Positions 1 through 5,756 of a stretch of 7,809 nucleotides of DNA are shown piece by piece. The stretch's first letter is position 1. Every line of letters starts with the position of its first letter. Position numbers and translations under genes: made by a program. Below the pieces are notes generated by a model, which was not told where the DNA came from, did no database searches, and saw only the letters and a program-made list of their open reading frames with translations. Source of the DNA: Tissierellaceae bacterium (GTDB lineage: Bacteria; Bacillota; Clostridia; Tissierellales; Tissierellaceae); contig JARICQ010000144.1 in NCBI GenBank assembly GCA_029264075.1, forward strand, positions 1 to 7,809, written 5' to 3'.

Positions 1-91
1 AGGGTGGAAATATAAGATTTCCAGCTCCAAAAAACATTGCAAACAATGCTGCTCCAAGTACAAATGCTTCATTATTTTTCTTTTTCCCCAT
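1..91 (-). CDS. brnQ: Branched-chain amino acid transport carrier BrnQ, N-terminal fragment
   Basis: Only the first 30 codons lie in the window; the gene continues past the left edge. The translation starts MGKKKNNEAF and runs into MFFGAGNLIFPP (residues 19-30). That is the hallmark first transmembrane segment of the LIV-II / BrnQ family, the cation-coupled symporters that import leucine, isoleucine and valine through the cytoplasmic membrane. The start is fixed by a GAGAGGTG ribosome binding site (98-105) six bases before the ATG. The gene is divergent from bioY, and the two share a 155-bp intergenic region. The motif makes the family assignment strong even from so short a piece. Substrate specificity and whether the gene is intact cannot be judged. 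Confidence 0.85.
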   Translation of the reverse strand, partial: MGKKKNNEAFVLGAALFAMFFGAGNLIFPP

Positions 92-120
92 TAATTACAC
101 CTCTCTTTTTTATTGTCTAA

Positions 121-131
121 ATTATAACATA
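121..131 (-). promoter_or_regulatory. Extended -10 promoter for brnQ
   Basis: On the minus strand this reads TATGTTATAAT, a full match to the extended -10 consensus (TRTGnTATAAT). No good -35 box is visible, which is tolerated with an extended -10. Transcription would begin near 114, leaving a leader of about 23 nt before the brnQ ATG. Confidence 0.55.
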
Positions 132-186
132 GATCGAAAAATTAATAAAGTCATATTCATCAGAATATTCCAAGATTATTATTTTC

Positions 187-215
187 TATACTTATAAGTG
201 ATTTTAGACTATAAT
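187..215 (+). promoter_or_regulatory. Probable promoter of bioY
   Basis: A perfect TATAAT -10 box lies at 210-215, with a weak -35 (TATACT, 187-192) at 17-bp spacing. The predicted leader is about 25 nt. The 10-bp palindrome ACTTATAAGT (190-199) sits over the -35 edge and spacer and could be a protein site, but it does not resemble a BirA operator, which is a long dyad with a spacer of about 14-16 bp. GGAG at 235-238 is the likely ribosome binding site. Confidence 0.5.
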
Positions 216-246
216 ATTATTTTAAGTTTCGATTGGAGTGTGAGAG

Positions 247-813
247 ATGAAATTTTCGGTTAGAGAAATGATTTTAATATCTATCTTTACTGGTCTTACT
301 GCAATAGGGGCTGGAATAAGTATCCCCCTAGGAGAGGTGCCTATTACTATGCAGACCTTATTCGTCCTATTGTCAGGCTTTGTTTTGGGCCCAAAATTAG
401 CCCCTATATCTCAAATTATATATATTCTTCTAGGCCTTATTGGAATTCCTATTTTTGCAAATTTCACTGGTGGTTTGCAGACTATAAGTAAGGCTAGCTT
501 TGGTTTTTTGATAGGCTTTATATTTGCAGCCTATGCTGTTGGAAAAATTTCTAGAAGGGGAAGTTTGATTTCTAAAAAAAGGATATTTGTCTCTGCTCTT
601 GCCGGCACACTAGTGATATATTTGTTTGGAATTCCTTATATGTATTTTATTTTGAATATTGTACTTTCTAGTGGCTTGAGTTTTTCAACTATTATCAAGA
701 CAGGATTGATCCTTTTTCTTCCTGGAGATCTTTTAAAGCTTGCTACAGTATATTTGGTGGCGATAAAAATTTTACCTGCCCTAAATTCTGAAATTATGGC
801 TAGTTTAAAGTAA
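247..813 (+). CDS. bioY: Biotin transporter BioY (ECF S component)
   Basis: The 188-residue product is the usual length for BioY, the membrane-embedded, substrate-binding S component that takes up biotin, normally together with the shared ECF module EcfA/A'/T. Visible family features are PLGEVPITMQTL (about residues 27-38), the LLSGFVLGPKLAP loop after it, and YILLGLIGIPIFANFTGG (about 59-76), which matches the BioY GLPVFA..GG motif. Several hydrophobic segments span the rest of the protein. The familiar PTGGYL segment is replaced by KASFGFLIGF, a variant I regard as within family range. The start is supported by GGAG eight bases upstream. No bioB/bioD or ecfAT genes are adjacent, so this is a stand-alone S component that must borrow an energizing module encoded elsewhere, and the cell may depend on scavenged biotin. 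It ends facing the isochorismatase gene across a shared hairpin. The biotin ligase gene lies nearby but on the opposite strand. Confidence 0.93.
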   Translation: MKFSVREMILISIFTGLTAIGAGISIPLGEVPITMQTLFVLLSGFVLGPKLAPISQIIYILLGLIGIPIFANFTGGLQTISKASFGFLIGFIFAAYAVGKISRRGSLISKKRIFVSALAGTLVIYLFGIPYMYFILNIVLSSGLSFSTIIKTGLILFLPGDLLKLATVYLVAIKILPALNSEIMASLK

Positions 814-870
814 AAAACCTACTAAATTTAGAGTAGATAAAATATATTTTTATTCTATTATTATTGGTAA

Positions 871-918
871 AAATAAGCTTATAGGGATTTTTCCAGAGAA
901 ATCCCCATAAGCTTATTT
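871..918. terminator. Bidirectional terminator between bioY and the isochorismatase gene
   Basis: A 20-pair hairpin has arms at 871-890 and 899-918, an 8-nt loop (TTCCAGAG) and a single A-C mismatch at 883/906. On the plus strand it runs into TTATTTTATTT, and on the minus strand into TTATTTTT. It therefore suits both converging units: bioY from the left and the ligase/hydrolase pair from the right. Confidence 0.9.
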
Positions 919-943
919 TATTTAAATCTTATATAATGTCAAT

Positions 944-1492
944 TTACTTAATCATATTTGATATGGTTTTAAATTCTTCTGTTCCAGCTTTTTTTAGTAG
1001 GTCAAAGAGCACCGTCTCTGTATTAGTTATCACAGCTCCCATATCCCTCATCATACCTAATGCATTTTTGTAGTTTCCACGAGTCCTAGATGCTACTCCG
1101 TCCTTTACTATGTGGACTGAATAACCTTGTCCTAGCAAGTCTCTGCAAGTTTGAAGCACACATACATGAGTTTCTATACCCACTATTATTATTTTTTTCC
1201 TTCCGAGATCATCAAGCCTTTCATTTACTCCGCCTATACATCCCGTAAAGCTATTCTTTTCAAATACTTCTAGCTCATCATGTACACTTGAGATTTCTTC
1301 TAAGGTGCTTCCAAGTCCCTTGGGATATTGCTCTGTAACTAGCACTGGTAGATCCATCAGCTTTGATGCTTCCAAAAGCCTGTTTGTATTTTCAACTACC
1401 CTATCTCCCTGGTTCATGGCCTTTATAAGTCTTTCCTGAATATCGATGACTAAAAGTAAACTGTCTTCTCTTCTAAGTGTGTATTTTTCCAT
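944..1492 (-). CDS. Isochorismatase-family cysteine hydrolase
   Basis: From the ATG at 1492 this encodes 182 residues, a normal size for the isochorismatase/nicotinamidase-like hydrolase fold, acting in the cytosol. The Asp-Lys-Cys triad is visible: D17 in LLLVIDIQERL, K79 in EKNSFTG, and C111 in GIETHVCVLQT, with the cis-peptide-type VGIETHVC stretch before it. The segment TEQYPKGLGSTLEEI (about 53-67) most resembles the ISOC1/ISOC2-like branch, whose substrate is not established. It is not clearly a nicotinamidase, because the expected metal-ligand histidines are not obvious, and there is no isochorismate pathway nearby. An upstream in-frame ATG at 1528 would add 12 residues and overlap the ligase gene. 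It is rejected because AGGAGGAT lies ideally before the internal ATG. The gene begins 22 nt after the biotin ligase stop and is very likely co-transcribed with it. Family call strong; substrate unknown. Confidence 0.9.
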   Translation of the reverse strand: MEKYTLRREDSLLLVIDIQERLIKAMNQGDRVVENTNRLLEASKLMDLPVLVTEQYPKGLGSTLEEISSVHDELEVFEKNSFTGCIGGVNERLDDLGRKKIIIVGIETHVCVLQTCRDLLGQGYSVHIVKDGVASRTRGNYKNALGMMRDMGAVITNTETVLFDLLKKAGTEEFKTISNMIK

Positions 1493-1496
1493 TTTT

Positions 1497-1504
1497 ATCC
1501 TCCT
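1497..1504 (-). promoter_or_regulatory. Ribosome binding site deciding the isochorismatase start
   Basis: The minus strand reads AGGAGGAT, with AGGAGG six bases before the ATG at 1492. This perfect Shine-Dalgarno lies inside the longer reading frame that opens at 1528 and argues for the internal start. Confidence 0.85.
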
Positions 1505-1514
1505 AAAATTTATA

Positions 1515-2348
1515 TTATATATATCCATCTATTCCCCTTATAGAAACTTCTCCTGAGTATATAGATTTTCTTCCTTCTTTAAATTCTACCAAAAGAGATC
1601 CATCTGGATTTATATCTAGGGCAATTCCTTTTTCTTCTTTAGACCCATCTATTAGTTTGATTTCATTTCCTATCAGTATGGAATTAGACCTTAGTATATC
1701 TATGACCCCTTCTAGGTCTTCATCTTCTTTAAAATTCATGTAATAGTTTTCAAATTCATTTAAAATACTCCCTATTACTTTTTGTCTATTTATTTTTTTC
1801 CCTTTTTCTATTTTTATGGATGTAGCCTTATCTTTTAAAATATCTGGGAAATCTTCCCTGTCCAAGTTTACATTTAATCCTATACCCATTATTACATATT
1901 CTACCCTATTTAAATCTCCACTCATTTCAGTGAGTAGGCCTCCTACTTTCTTTTTATTTATCAGTATATCATTTGGCCATTTGATTTTTGTCCTTATTCC
2001 TATTTTCTCCAAGCCACTATAGACTGCTGCTGCACCTATTTGAGTGATTCTTGAAACTTTAGAAGGCTCTATCTGCGGCTTTAAGACTATGGTCATCCAA
2101 ATACCCTTGCCCCTGGGTGAAATCCATTCTCTACCCATTCTTCCCTTGCCAAGAGTCTGCTCTTCTGCTAGAAAGATAGTACCCTCATCTAGGCTAGAAG
2201 CTATTTCCTTGGCTAGCTTATTTGTAGATTCTATTGAGTCGAAATATCTTATATCTCTTCCCATAAAAATAGTTTCTAAGTAGCCCTCTATTTCCTTACA
2301 GAAGTCATTTTTATCTGAATCTGATATATTTAGCTTTTCATTCTTCAT
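1515..2348 (-). CDS. birA: Biotin--[acetyl-CoA-carboxylase] ligase without HTH domain
   Basis: The 277-residue product attaches biotin, through biotinyl-5'-AMP, to the lysine of biotin carboxyl carrier domains in the cytosol. The catalytic domain spans about residues 30-225. Visible motifs are STN (41-43), the biotinyl-AMP-binding loop GKGRMGREW (67-75), KWPNDI (123-128), KVGGLLTE (134-141) and GIGLNVN (155-161). A C-terminal SH3-like domain (about 225-275) ends GEVSIRG. Bifunctional BirA proteins carry about 60 residues of winged helix before the linker. Here only about 33 residues precede the catalytic domain, and those resemble the inter-domain linker, so this is a class I, non-regulatory ligase. 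The start has GAGGGG nine bases upstream. A terminator-like hairpin separates it from idi and no convincing promoter is visible in the gap, so expression may rely partly on readthrough. The gene downstream is an isochorismatase-like hydrolase, 22 nt away. Confidence 0.93.
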   Translation of the reverse strand: MKNEKLNISDSDKNDFCKEIEGYLETIFMGRDIRYFDSIESTNKLAKEIASSLDEGTIFLAEEQTLGKGRMGREWISPRGKGIWMTIVLKPQIEPSKVSRITQIGAAAVYSGLEKIGIRTKIKWPNDILINKKKVGGLLTEMSGDLNRVEYVIMGIGLNVNLDREDFPDILKDKATSIKIEKGKKINRQKVIGSILNEFENYYMNFKEDEDLEGVIDILRSNSILIGNEIKLIDGSKEEKGIALDINPDGSLLVEFKEGRKSIYSGEVSIRGIDGYI

Positions 2349-2401
2349 CTACCTTAACCCCTCTTAAATTTAATCTGTTCCGCGAAGATCATCCTCTTTG
2401 A

Positions 2402-2435
2402 ATTTTAAAAAACTAGGACATATGTCCTAGTTTTT
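2402..2435 (-). terminator. Terminator after idi
   Basis: A perfect palindrome with arms at 2408-2421 and 2422-2435, folding as about a 12-bp stem with an ATAT loop, begins 7 bases after the idi stop codon. On the minus strand the stem ends in a run of six T, followed by AAAATT. It separates the LCP-idi unit from the biotin ligase gene. Confidence 0.8.
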
Positions 2436-2442
2436 GTGTATT

Positions 2443-3462
2443 TTATTCAGTTGCTAATTCTTTTAAGTTTCCCATGAGCTTATAGTCCATCTTGCTTAAG
2501 GACTCCATGTCCTTGTTGCCTGTTAGGGTCATTAATATCTTTAGCTTGTAGATGGTAGCTTCAAGATAGTCTCTAGCATTGTCATATCCTCCGTGGAGCA
2601 AGAAGGAAAGTATCTCTCCAGATATACCTACCATATTTCCACCAATGGCGAGAGCTTTTATTATATCCATACTATCTCTTATTCCACCACTAGCTATTAT
2701 ATTGAAATCTTTGGAAACATTTCTAGTTTGAATAATTGAAAGTGCTGTCGGAATACCCCAATTGTATAGGTCCGAAAAGTCTATATCATTGTGTCTAATG
2801 TTCTCTATTTCTATAAAATTTGTACCCCCAGCTCCAGATATATCAATATTTCTAACACCTATATCATATAGCTTCTGGGCTACACTAGGAGCTATGCCAA
2901 AGCCGACTTCTTTGACTATAACAGGCTTACCTAGATTTTCAACAATATTTCTTATGTTTTCAAGAACTCCCCTAAAGTTTTTGTCTCCTTCAAGCATGAC
3001 TAGTTCCTGGGCTGGATTTAGATGAAGCTGAATTGCATCTGCTTCTATCATATCTATAGCAATTTTTACATCTTCTATGCTAGACTGAGCATTTAGATTT
3101 GCTATAACTACTCCGCCTCGTCCTATGGTTTCTCTAACTATGGCAAAGCTTTCCCTGCACTTTTCATCTTCACAAAGAGCTATAGTTTGAGAGCCGACGG
3201 CCATTGGTATATTAAAAACCTTGGCAAGCTCTGCAAGTTTCTTGTTAATTTCCCAAGAAAAATCTGTTCCTCCAGTAATCGCATTGATGATTATGGGATA
3301 GTCTACATTTTTTCCTAAAAAACTTGTACTTGTATCTATTTCACCCATATTCAAATCTGGTAAAGAATTGTGCTCTAAAAAAACATCGTTCAAGAGTGTA
3401 TTGCCTACAAAAGTTGATCTTAGATAATTCTCTACATGTTCTTTTTTTCTTCTTTCTCTCAT
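2443..3462 (-). CDS. fni: Type 2 isopentenyl-diphosphate delta-isomerase (FMN-dependent)
   Basis: The 339-residue protein matches the length and motif order of IDI-2, a cytosolic FMN- and Mg2+-dependent TIM-barrel enzyme that interconverts isopentenyl and dimethylallyl diphosphate. Visible motifs are the N-terminal substrate-binding RRKKEHV (4-10), NAITGGT (60-66), GSQ (90-92), and QLHLNPAQE (145-153), where Q152 and E153 correspond to the catalytic Gln and Mg-binding Glu of the family. Further on are VKEVGFG (183-189), DISGAGGTN (207-215, phosphate/FMN binding), SGGIR (258-262) and LTGN near the C-terminus. It is distinguished from lactate-oxidase-type FMN enzymes by the QLHLNPAQE and R-K-EH motifs. 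The TAGAGGTG ribosome binding site (3469-3476) sits in the 17-nt gap after the LCP gene, so the two genes are very likely one operon ending at the hairpin just downstream. No other isoprenoid gene is in the window, so whether the cell uses the MEP or mevalonate route cannot be told. Confidence 0.95.
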   Translation of the reverse strand: MRERRKKEHVENYLRSTFVGNTLLNDVFLEHNSLPDLNMGEIDTSTSFLGKNVDYPIIINAITGGTDFSWEINKKLAELAKVFNIPMAVGSQTIALCEDEKCRESFAIVRETIGRGGVVIANLNAQSSIEDVKIAIDMIEADAIQLHLNPAQELVMLEGDKNFRGVLENIRNIVENLGKPVIVKEVGFGIAPSVAQKLYDIGVRNIDISGAGGTNFIEIENIRHNDIDFSDLYNWGIPTALSIIQTRNVSKDFNIIASGGIRDSMDIIKALAIGGNMVGISGEILSFLLHGGYDNARDYLEATIYKLKILMTLTGNKDMESLSKMDYKLMGNLKELATE

Positions 3463-3479
3463 TTTTTCACCTCTATCTA

Positions 3480-4427
3480 TTAATCTAATAAATAGTTGCC
3501 AAACATATCCTCGACAATTCTATTTGTCTCATATTCATTATATATCCAATAGTCAAGTTTATCAATCCTTTTCCCTTCTCCAGGAATAGTTACAGTTTCC
3601 ATGTTTTCAGTATCTAGGTTTTTAGCTGACATGGCACCCTTTAATATTAGATTCAAAGGTATATTGGTTTCAACATAATCGTAATATGTTTCTATTAGTT
3701 GTGGAAGCTTAAAAATGTTCTTTGGCTGCAAGGTTTGTTTTGCCAGCTCTTTTACAAACATCTGCTGGGACTCTATTCTTCCAATATCTCCATAGCCAGA
3801 TGTTAGTGAGTTGTTTTTTCTCCATCTCAAAAAATCATGAGCATTTTGACCATCTAGGACTTGTAAACCTTTTTTAAGGTTTATATTTAGTGGTGGCTTG
3901 GCAGTTGGATCATAATATCTCATATTCCTAGGAACATCTATCTCGACTCCGCCTATGGCATCTACTATAGACATCACAGCTTGGTAGTCAACTTTTACAT
4001 AGTATTCAAGGTCAATATTCAAAAAGTCCCTGACTGTTCTGATAGAAAGATCAGCGCCGCCATAGGCATGGGCATGGTTTATCTTGTCTTGCCTGCCTTT
4101 TACAAGAACTCTTGTATCCCTTGGTATAGATAGAAGCTTCATCTCTCCACTATCCAAATTAGCCCTTGCAAGCATCATCATGTCCGTTCGTGTACCATCT
4201 GACTTACTGACATCCTTTGCATCAACACCCATAACAAGTACTAGGATCTCATTTTCATCCTTTTCTTCTACTTCTTCTTCATCCTCATCTTCTTCTCCTA
4301 TATCGCTGCTTTGGCCATTGCTTGCGACTGTAAGATTCTCATTAGAGAATAATACTTTGTCAATTCCAACAAAGATGACACCAAAAACCAATACCGATAT
4401 TAAAAACGATAATAAAAATCTTTTCAT
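3480..4427 (-). CDS. LCP (LytR-CpsA-Psr) family wall-polymer transferase
   Basis: The 315-residue product has a short cytoplasmic start (MKR), one transmembrane segment (about 5-24), a strongly acidic linker (about 45-60, mostly E/D) and an extracellular LCP domain (about 61-315). Family motifs are GTRTDMMML (79-86, with the catalytic-site Arg/Asp), SIPRDTRV (100-107), KINHAHAYGG (115-124), VDAIGGVEIDVP (155-166) and FLRWRKN (199-205), then GDIGRIESQQMF (213-224). LCP enzymes move undecaprenyl-pyrophosphate-linked glycopolymers, such as teichoic acids or capsule, onto peptidoglycan. In GRIESQQ a Ser (S220) stands where many family members have Arg; Thr or Ser there is, from memory, not rare in clostridial members. 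The ATG at 4427 is preferred over an in-frame GTG two codons earlier, because AAGAGGTG is five bases from the ATG and overlaps the GTG. The gene has its own promoter and is followed by idi. The polymer cannot be inferred from this sequence. Confidence 0.93.
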   Translation of the reverse strand: MKRFLLSFLISVLVFGVIFVGIDKVLFSNENLTVASNGQSSDIGEEDEDEEEVEEKDENEILVLVMGVDAKDVSKSDGTRTDMMMLARANLDSGEMKLLSIPRDTRVLVKGRQDKINHAHAYGGADLSIRTVRDFLNIDLEYYVKVDYQAVMSIVDAIGGVEIDVPRNMRYYDPTAKPPLNINLKKGLQVLDGQNAHDFLRWRKNNSLTSGYGDIGRIESQQMFVKELAKQTLQPKNIFKLPQLIETYYDYVETNIPLNLILKGAMSAKNLDTENMETVTIPGEGKRIDKLDYWIYNEYETNRIVEDMFGNYLLD

Positions 4428-4432
4428 GTTCA

Positions 4433-4440
4433 CACCTCTT
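4433..4440 (-). promoter_or_regulatory. Ribosome binding site deciding the LCP start
   Basis: AAGAGGTG on the minus strand is five bases from the ATG at 4427. The alternative GTG start at 4433 shares its first base with this motif, so a ribosome could not use both. Confidence 0.75.
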
Positions 4441-4460
4441 GAATTTTAAGTATACATTAA

Positions 4461-4489
4461 ATAATACTACATATGTCATATAAATACAA
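4461..4489 (-). promoter_or_regulatory. Promoter of the LCP-idi operon
   Basis: On the minus strand, TTGTAT (4484-4489) is separated by exactly 17 bp from TATTAT (4461-4466), giving a transcription start near 4454 and a leader of about 27 nt. Confidence 0.6.
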
Positions 4490-4564
4490 TTGAAAATATA
4501 GATAATTAGTTTACATTTTAGATACAAATTCTAATGGAAGAAGAAAATTTTAATATAAAAATTT

Positions 4565-4595
4565 AAAACCATCCCATAATTCAAGGATGGCTTTT
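4565..4595 (-). terminator. Terminator after the lipoprotein gene
   Basis: Stem CCATCC (4569-4574) pairs with GGATGG (4585-4590) around a 10-nt loop, flanked by A/T runs (AAAA at 4565-4568, TTTT at 4592-4595) that can extend the stem past one mismatch. On the minus strand it is followed by TTTTAAATTTTT. It begins 13 bases after the lipoprotein stop codon. Confidence 0.8.
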
Positions 4596-4608
4596 CTTTC
4601 ATTTAGTT

Positions 4609-5574
4609 TTATTTTCCTGTACCTATTAATTCGGTAGCCTCTTCTATGAGCATTTGCCCCTGAGATAAAAGCTCACCATTTACTATGCCTTCATTTTGAT
4701 TTATCATATTTATATATTTTCCTACTACAAATCCAGTAGATGAATCCTCAATGAGGGCAGTTTCTCTATAGCTACGAATCAAATCTTCTCTTATCATATC
4801 TGAATCATCTTCACTAATAGACGAATTTGGAAGCCCTAGCAAATACATGCTCAGTTTATTCCTATACATATTTATAGCTTCCCCGTATCTATCACCATCA
4901 CCATACTGTGTGATGTAATTTTCAGTCCTAACTATTCTATCTGCAAGGTCTTCATATGAAATATATATCTCGCCATCTACAGCTGCTGGATCATTTGCAT
5001 CCCTAGCCTTCAAATCTACATACTCTCTAACTTCATCAGATACATATTGGTCATACTTCTTAAAAGCCTCATAGTTTACAGCTGGATAATAGTCTCCTTC
5101 TAGGTTAATCATCCTATAGTTTTGGGAGTATAATCTCTCTAATTCCTCTCTGAGATCATCGTTTTCTAGTTCATCTATCTGATCTTCACTAATATATGCT
5201 TCTCCGCCAAATTTGTCATAGAGTTCATCTTCTGTATCTATTGCTCTGATTTTTTGCCCAAGATCGTCTAACTCTTCTTCTGTCCTAGTCATTAATTTTG
5301 ATACCATTTCATCCATTTCTATTTCAGATACTCCTTCTAGATTCCTATCTATCATATCCTCAGCATCAGCCAGTGATTCTTCAACTTTCACTTCAAAATC
5401 TGAAAGGATTTCTTCTCCTGTCTTTTCATCTTCATCTGAACTTGGATCTAGGTCTTCTTCGGTGATTACATCATCACCATCAGTTAGCTCACCTTCATCT
5501 TGATCATTTGTGCATCCAACTGCCAATGCTAGAATAAGTATAAAGCTAGCCACCAGGTATAGGATTTTTTTCAT
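4609..5574 (-). CDS. Secreted acidic lipoprotein of unknown function
   Basis: The ATG at 5574 gives 321 residues. They begin with a lipoprotein signal peptide: MKK, a hydrophobic core (about 4-19) and the lipobox LAVGC with the lipidated cysteine at 21. The mature protein should be anchored to the outer face of the membrane. Residues about 22-56 form a low-complexity Asp/Glu-rich linker. Residues about 57-110 look like acidic, coiled-coil-prone helix. The rest (about 115-321) appears helical, with the more conserved-looking stretches NYEAFKKYDQYVSDEVREYVDLKA, here split as NYEAFKKYDQ and YVSDEVREYVDLKA, and IYISYEDLADRI. I recognise no enzymatic motif and can name no family. A reading frame opens at 5688, but its 38 extra residues would bury the signal peptide and lack a ribosome binding site. 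AAAGGAG at 5585-5591 supports the shorter form. The gene is a single-gene unit between two hairpins, with its own promoter. Confidence 0.88.
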   Translation of the reverse strand: MKKILYLVASFILILALAVGCTNDQDEGELTDGDDVITEEDLDPSSDEDEKTGEEILSDFEVKVEESLADAEDMIDRNLEGVSEIEMDEMVSKLMTRTEEELDDLGQKIRAIDTEDELYDKFGGEAYISEDQIDELENDDLREELERLYSQNYRMINLEGDYYPAVNYEAFKKYDQYVSDEVREYVDLKARDANDPAAVDGEIYISYEDLADRIVRTENYITQYGDGDRYGEAINMYRNKLSMYLLGLPNSSISEDDSDMIREDLIRSYRETALIEDSSTGFVVGKYINMINQNEGIVNGELLSQGQMLIEEATELIGTGK

Positions 5575-5584
5575 ACTATCACGT

Positions 5585-5591
5585 CTCCTTT
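5585..5591 (-). promoter_or_regulatory. Ribosome binding site deciding the lipoprotein start
   Basis: AAAGGAG on the minus strand is 10 bases before the ATG at 5574. That spacing is slightly long, but the site puts the signal peptide exactly at the N-terminus. Confidence 0.7.
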
Positions 5592-5607
5592 GTCTTCTTT
5601 TATAGTC

Positions 5608-5636
5608 TATATATACCCAGTTAAAATTCTTTACAA
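5608..5636 (-). promoter_or_regulatory. Probable promoter of the lipoprotein gene
   Basis: On the minus strand, TTGTAA (5631-5636), 17 bp, then TATATA (5608-5613); a second AT-rich -10-like TATAAA follows shortly after. The start would be near 5601 and the leader about 27 nt. Confidence 0.5.
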
Positions 5637-5679
5637 CTTTAAATTCTCTTGGAAAAATATAGATGCAAGATTTTAAACA

Positions 5680-5734
5680 TAAAAACAATCCCCTTGCTCT
5701 AGATCTTATTTTTTAATCTAGCTAGCATAGGGGG
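5680..5734 (-). terminator. Imperfect terminator after lysA
   Basis: On the minus strand a CCCC...GGGG outer stem (5731-5734 with 5690-5693) encloses GCT/AGC and CTAGAT/ATCTAG pairs around an A-rich loop, with a small bulge and internal loop. It is followed by ATTGTTTTTATG. It begins about 22 bases after the lysA stop. The T-rich tail and G/C clamp suggest intrinsic termination. Confidence 0.6.
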
Positions 5735-5756
5735 TATATAATTTTAAATATTTTTC

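Noticed and set aside
113..212. TTGTCTAA (113-120) and TTTTAGACTA (203-212) as arms of a shared brnQ/bioY operator
   Set aside because: The match is a short core about 80 bp apart in AT-rich promoter DNA, and it does not fit the arm length or spacing of a BirA-type operator.
819..836. Small CTACT/AGTAG inverted repeat right after the bioY stop codon
   Set aside because: Only five base pairs and no T-tract; the strong hairpin at 871-918 is the credible terminator.
2352..2390. A 12-codon reading frame (MIFAEQIKFKRG) just upstream of the biotin ligase gene, possibly a leader peptide or a remnant of the lost HTH domain
   Set aside because: The GAGG motif abuts its ATG, leaving no spacing for a ribosome binding site, and the peptide does not resemble a winged helix.
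3755..3790. Ser in place of the commonly conserved Arg in the LCP motif GRIESQQ, considered as an inactivating change
   Set aside because: All other catalytic-site motifs are intact and, from memory, Thr/Ser variants occur in clostridial LCP proteins, so loss of function is not supported.
4084..4449. Plus-strand reading frames opposite the LCP gene and other minus-strand genes
   Set aside because: They have low-complexity, serine-rich or hydrophobic translations that mirror the acidic codons of the real genes, and no ribosome binding sites; they are antisense shadows.
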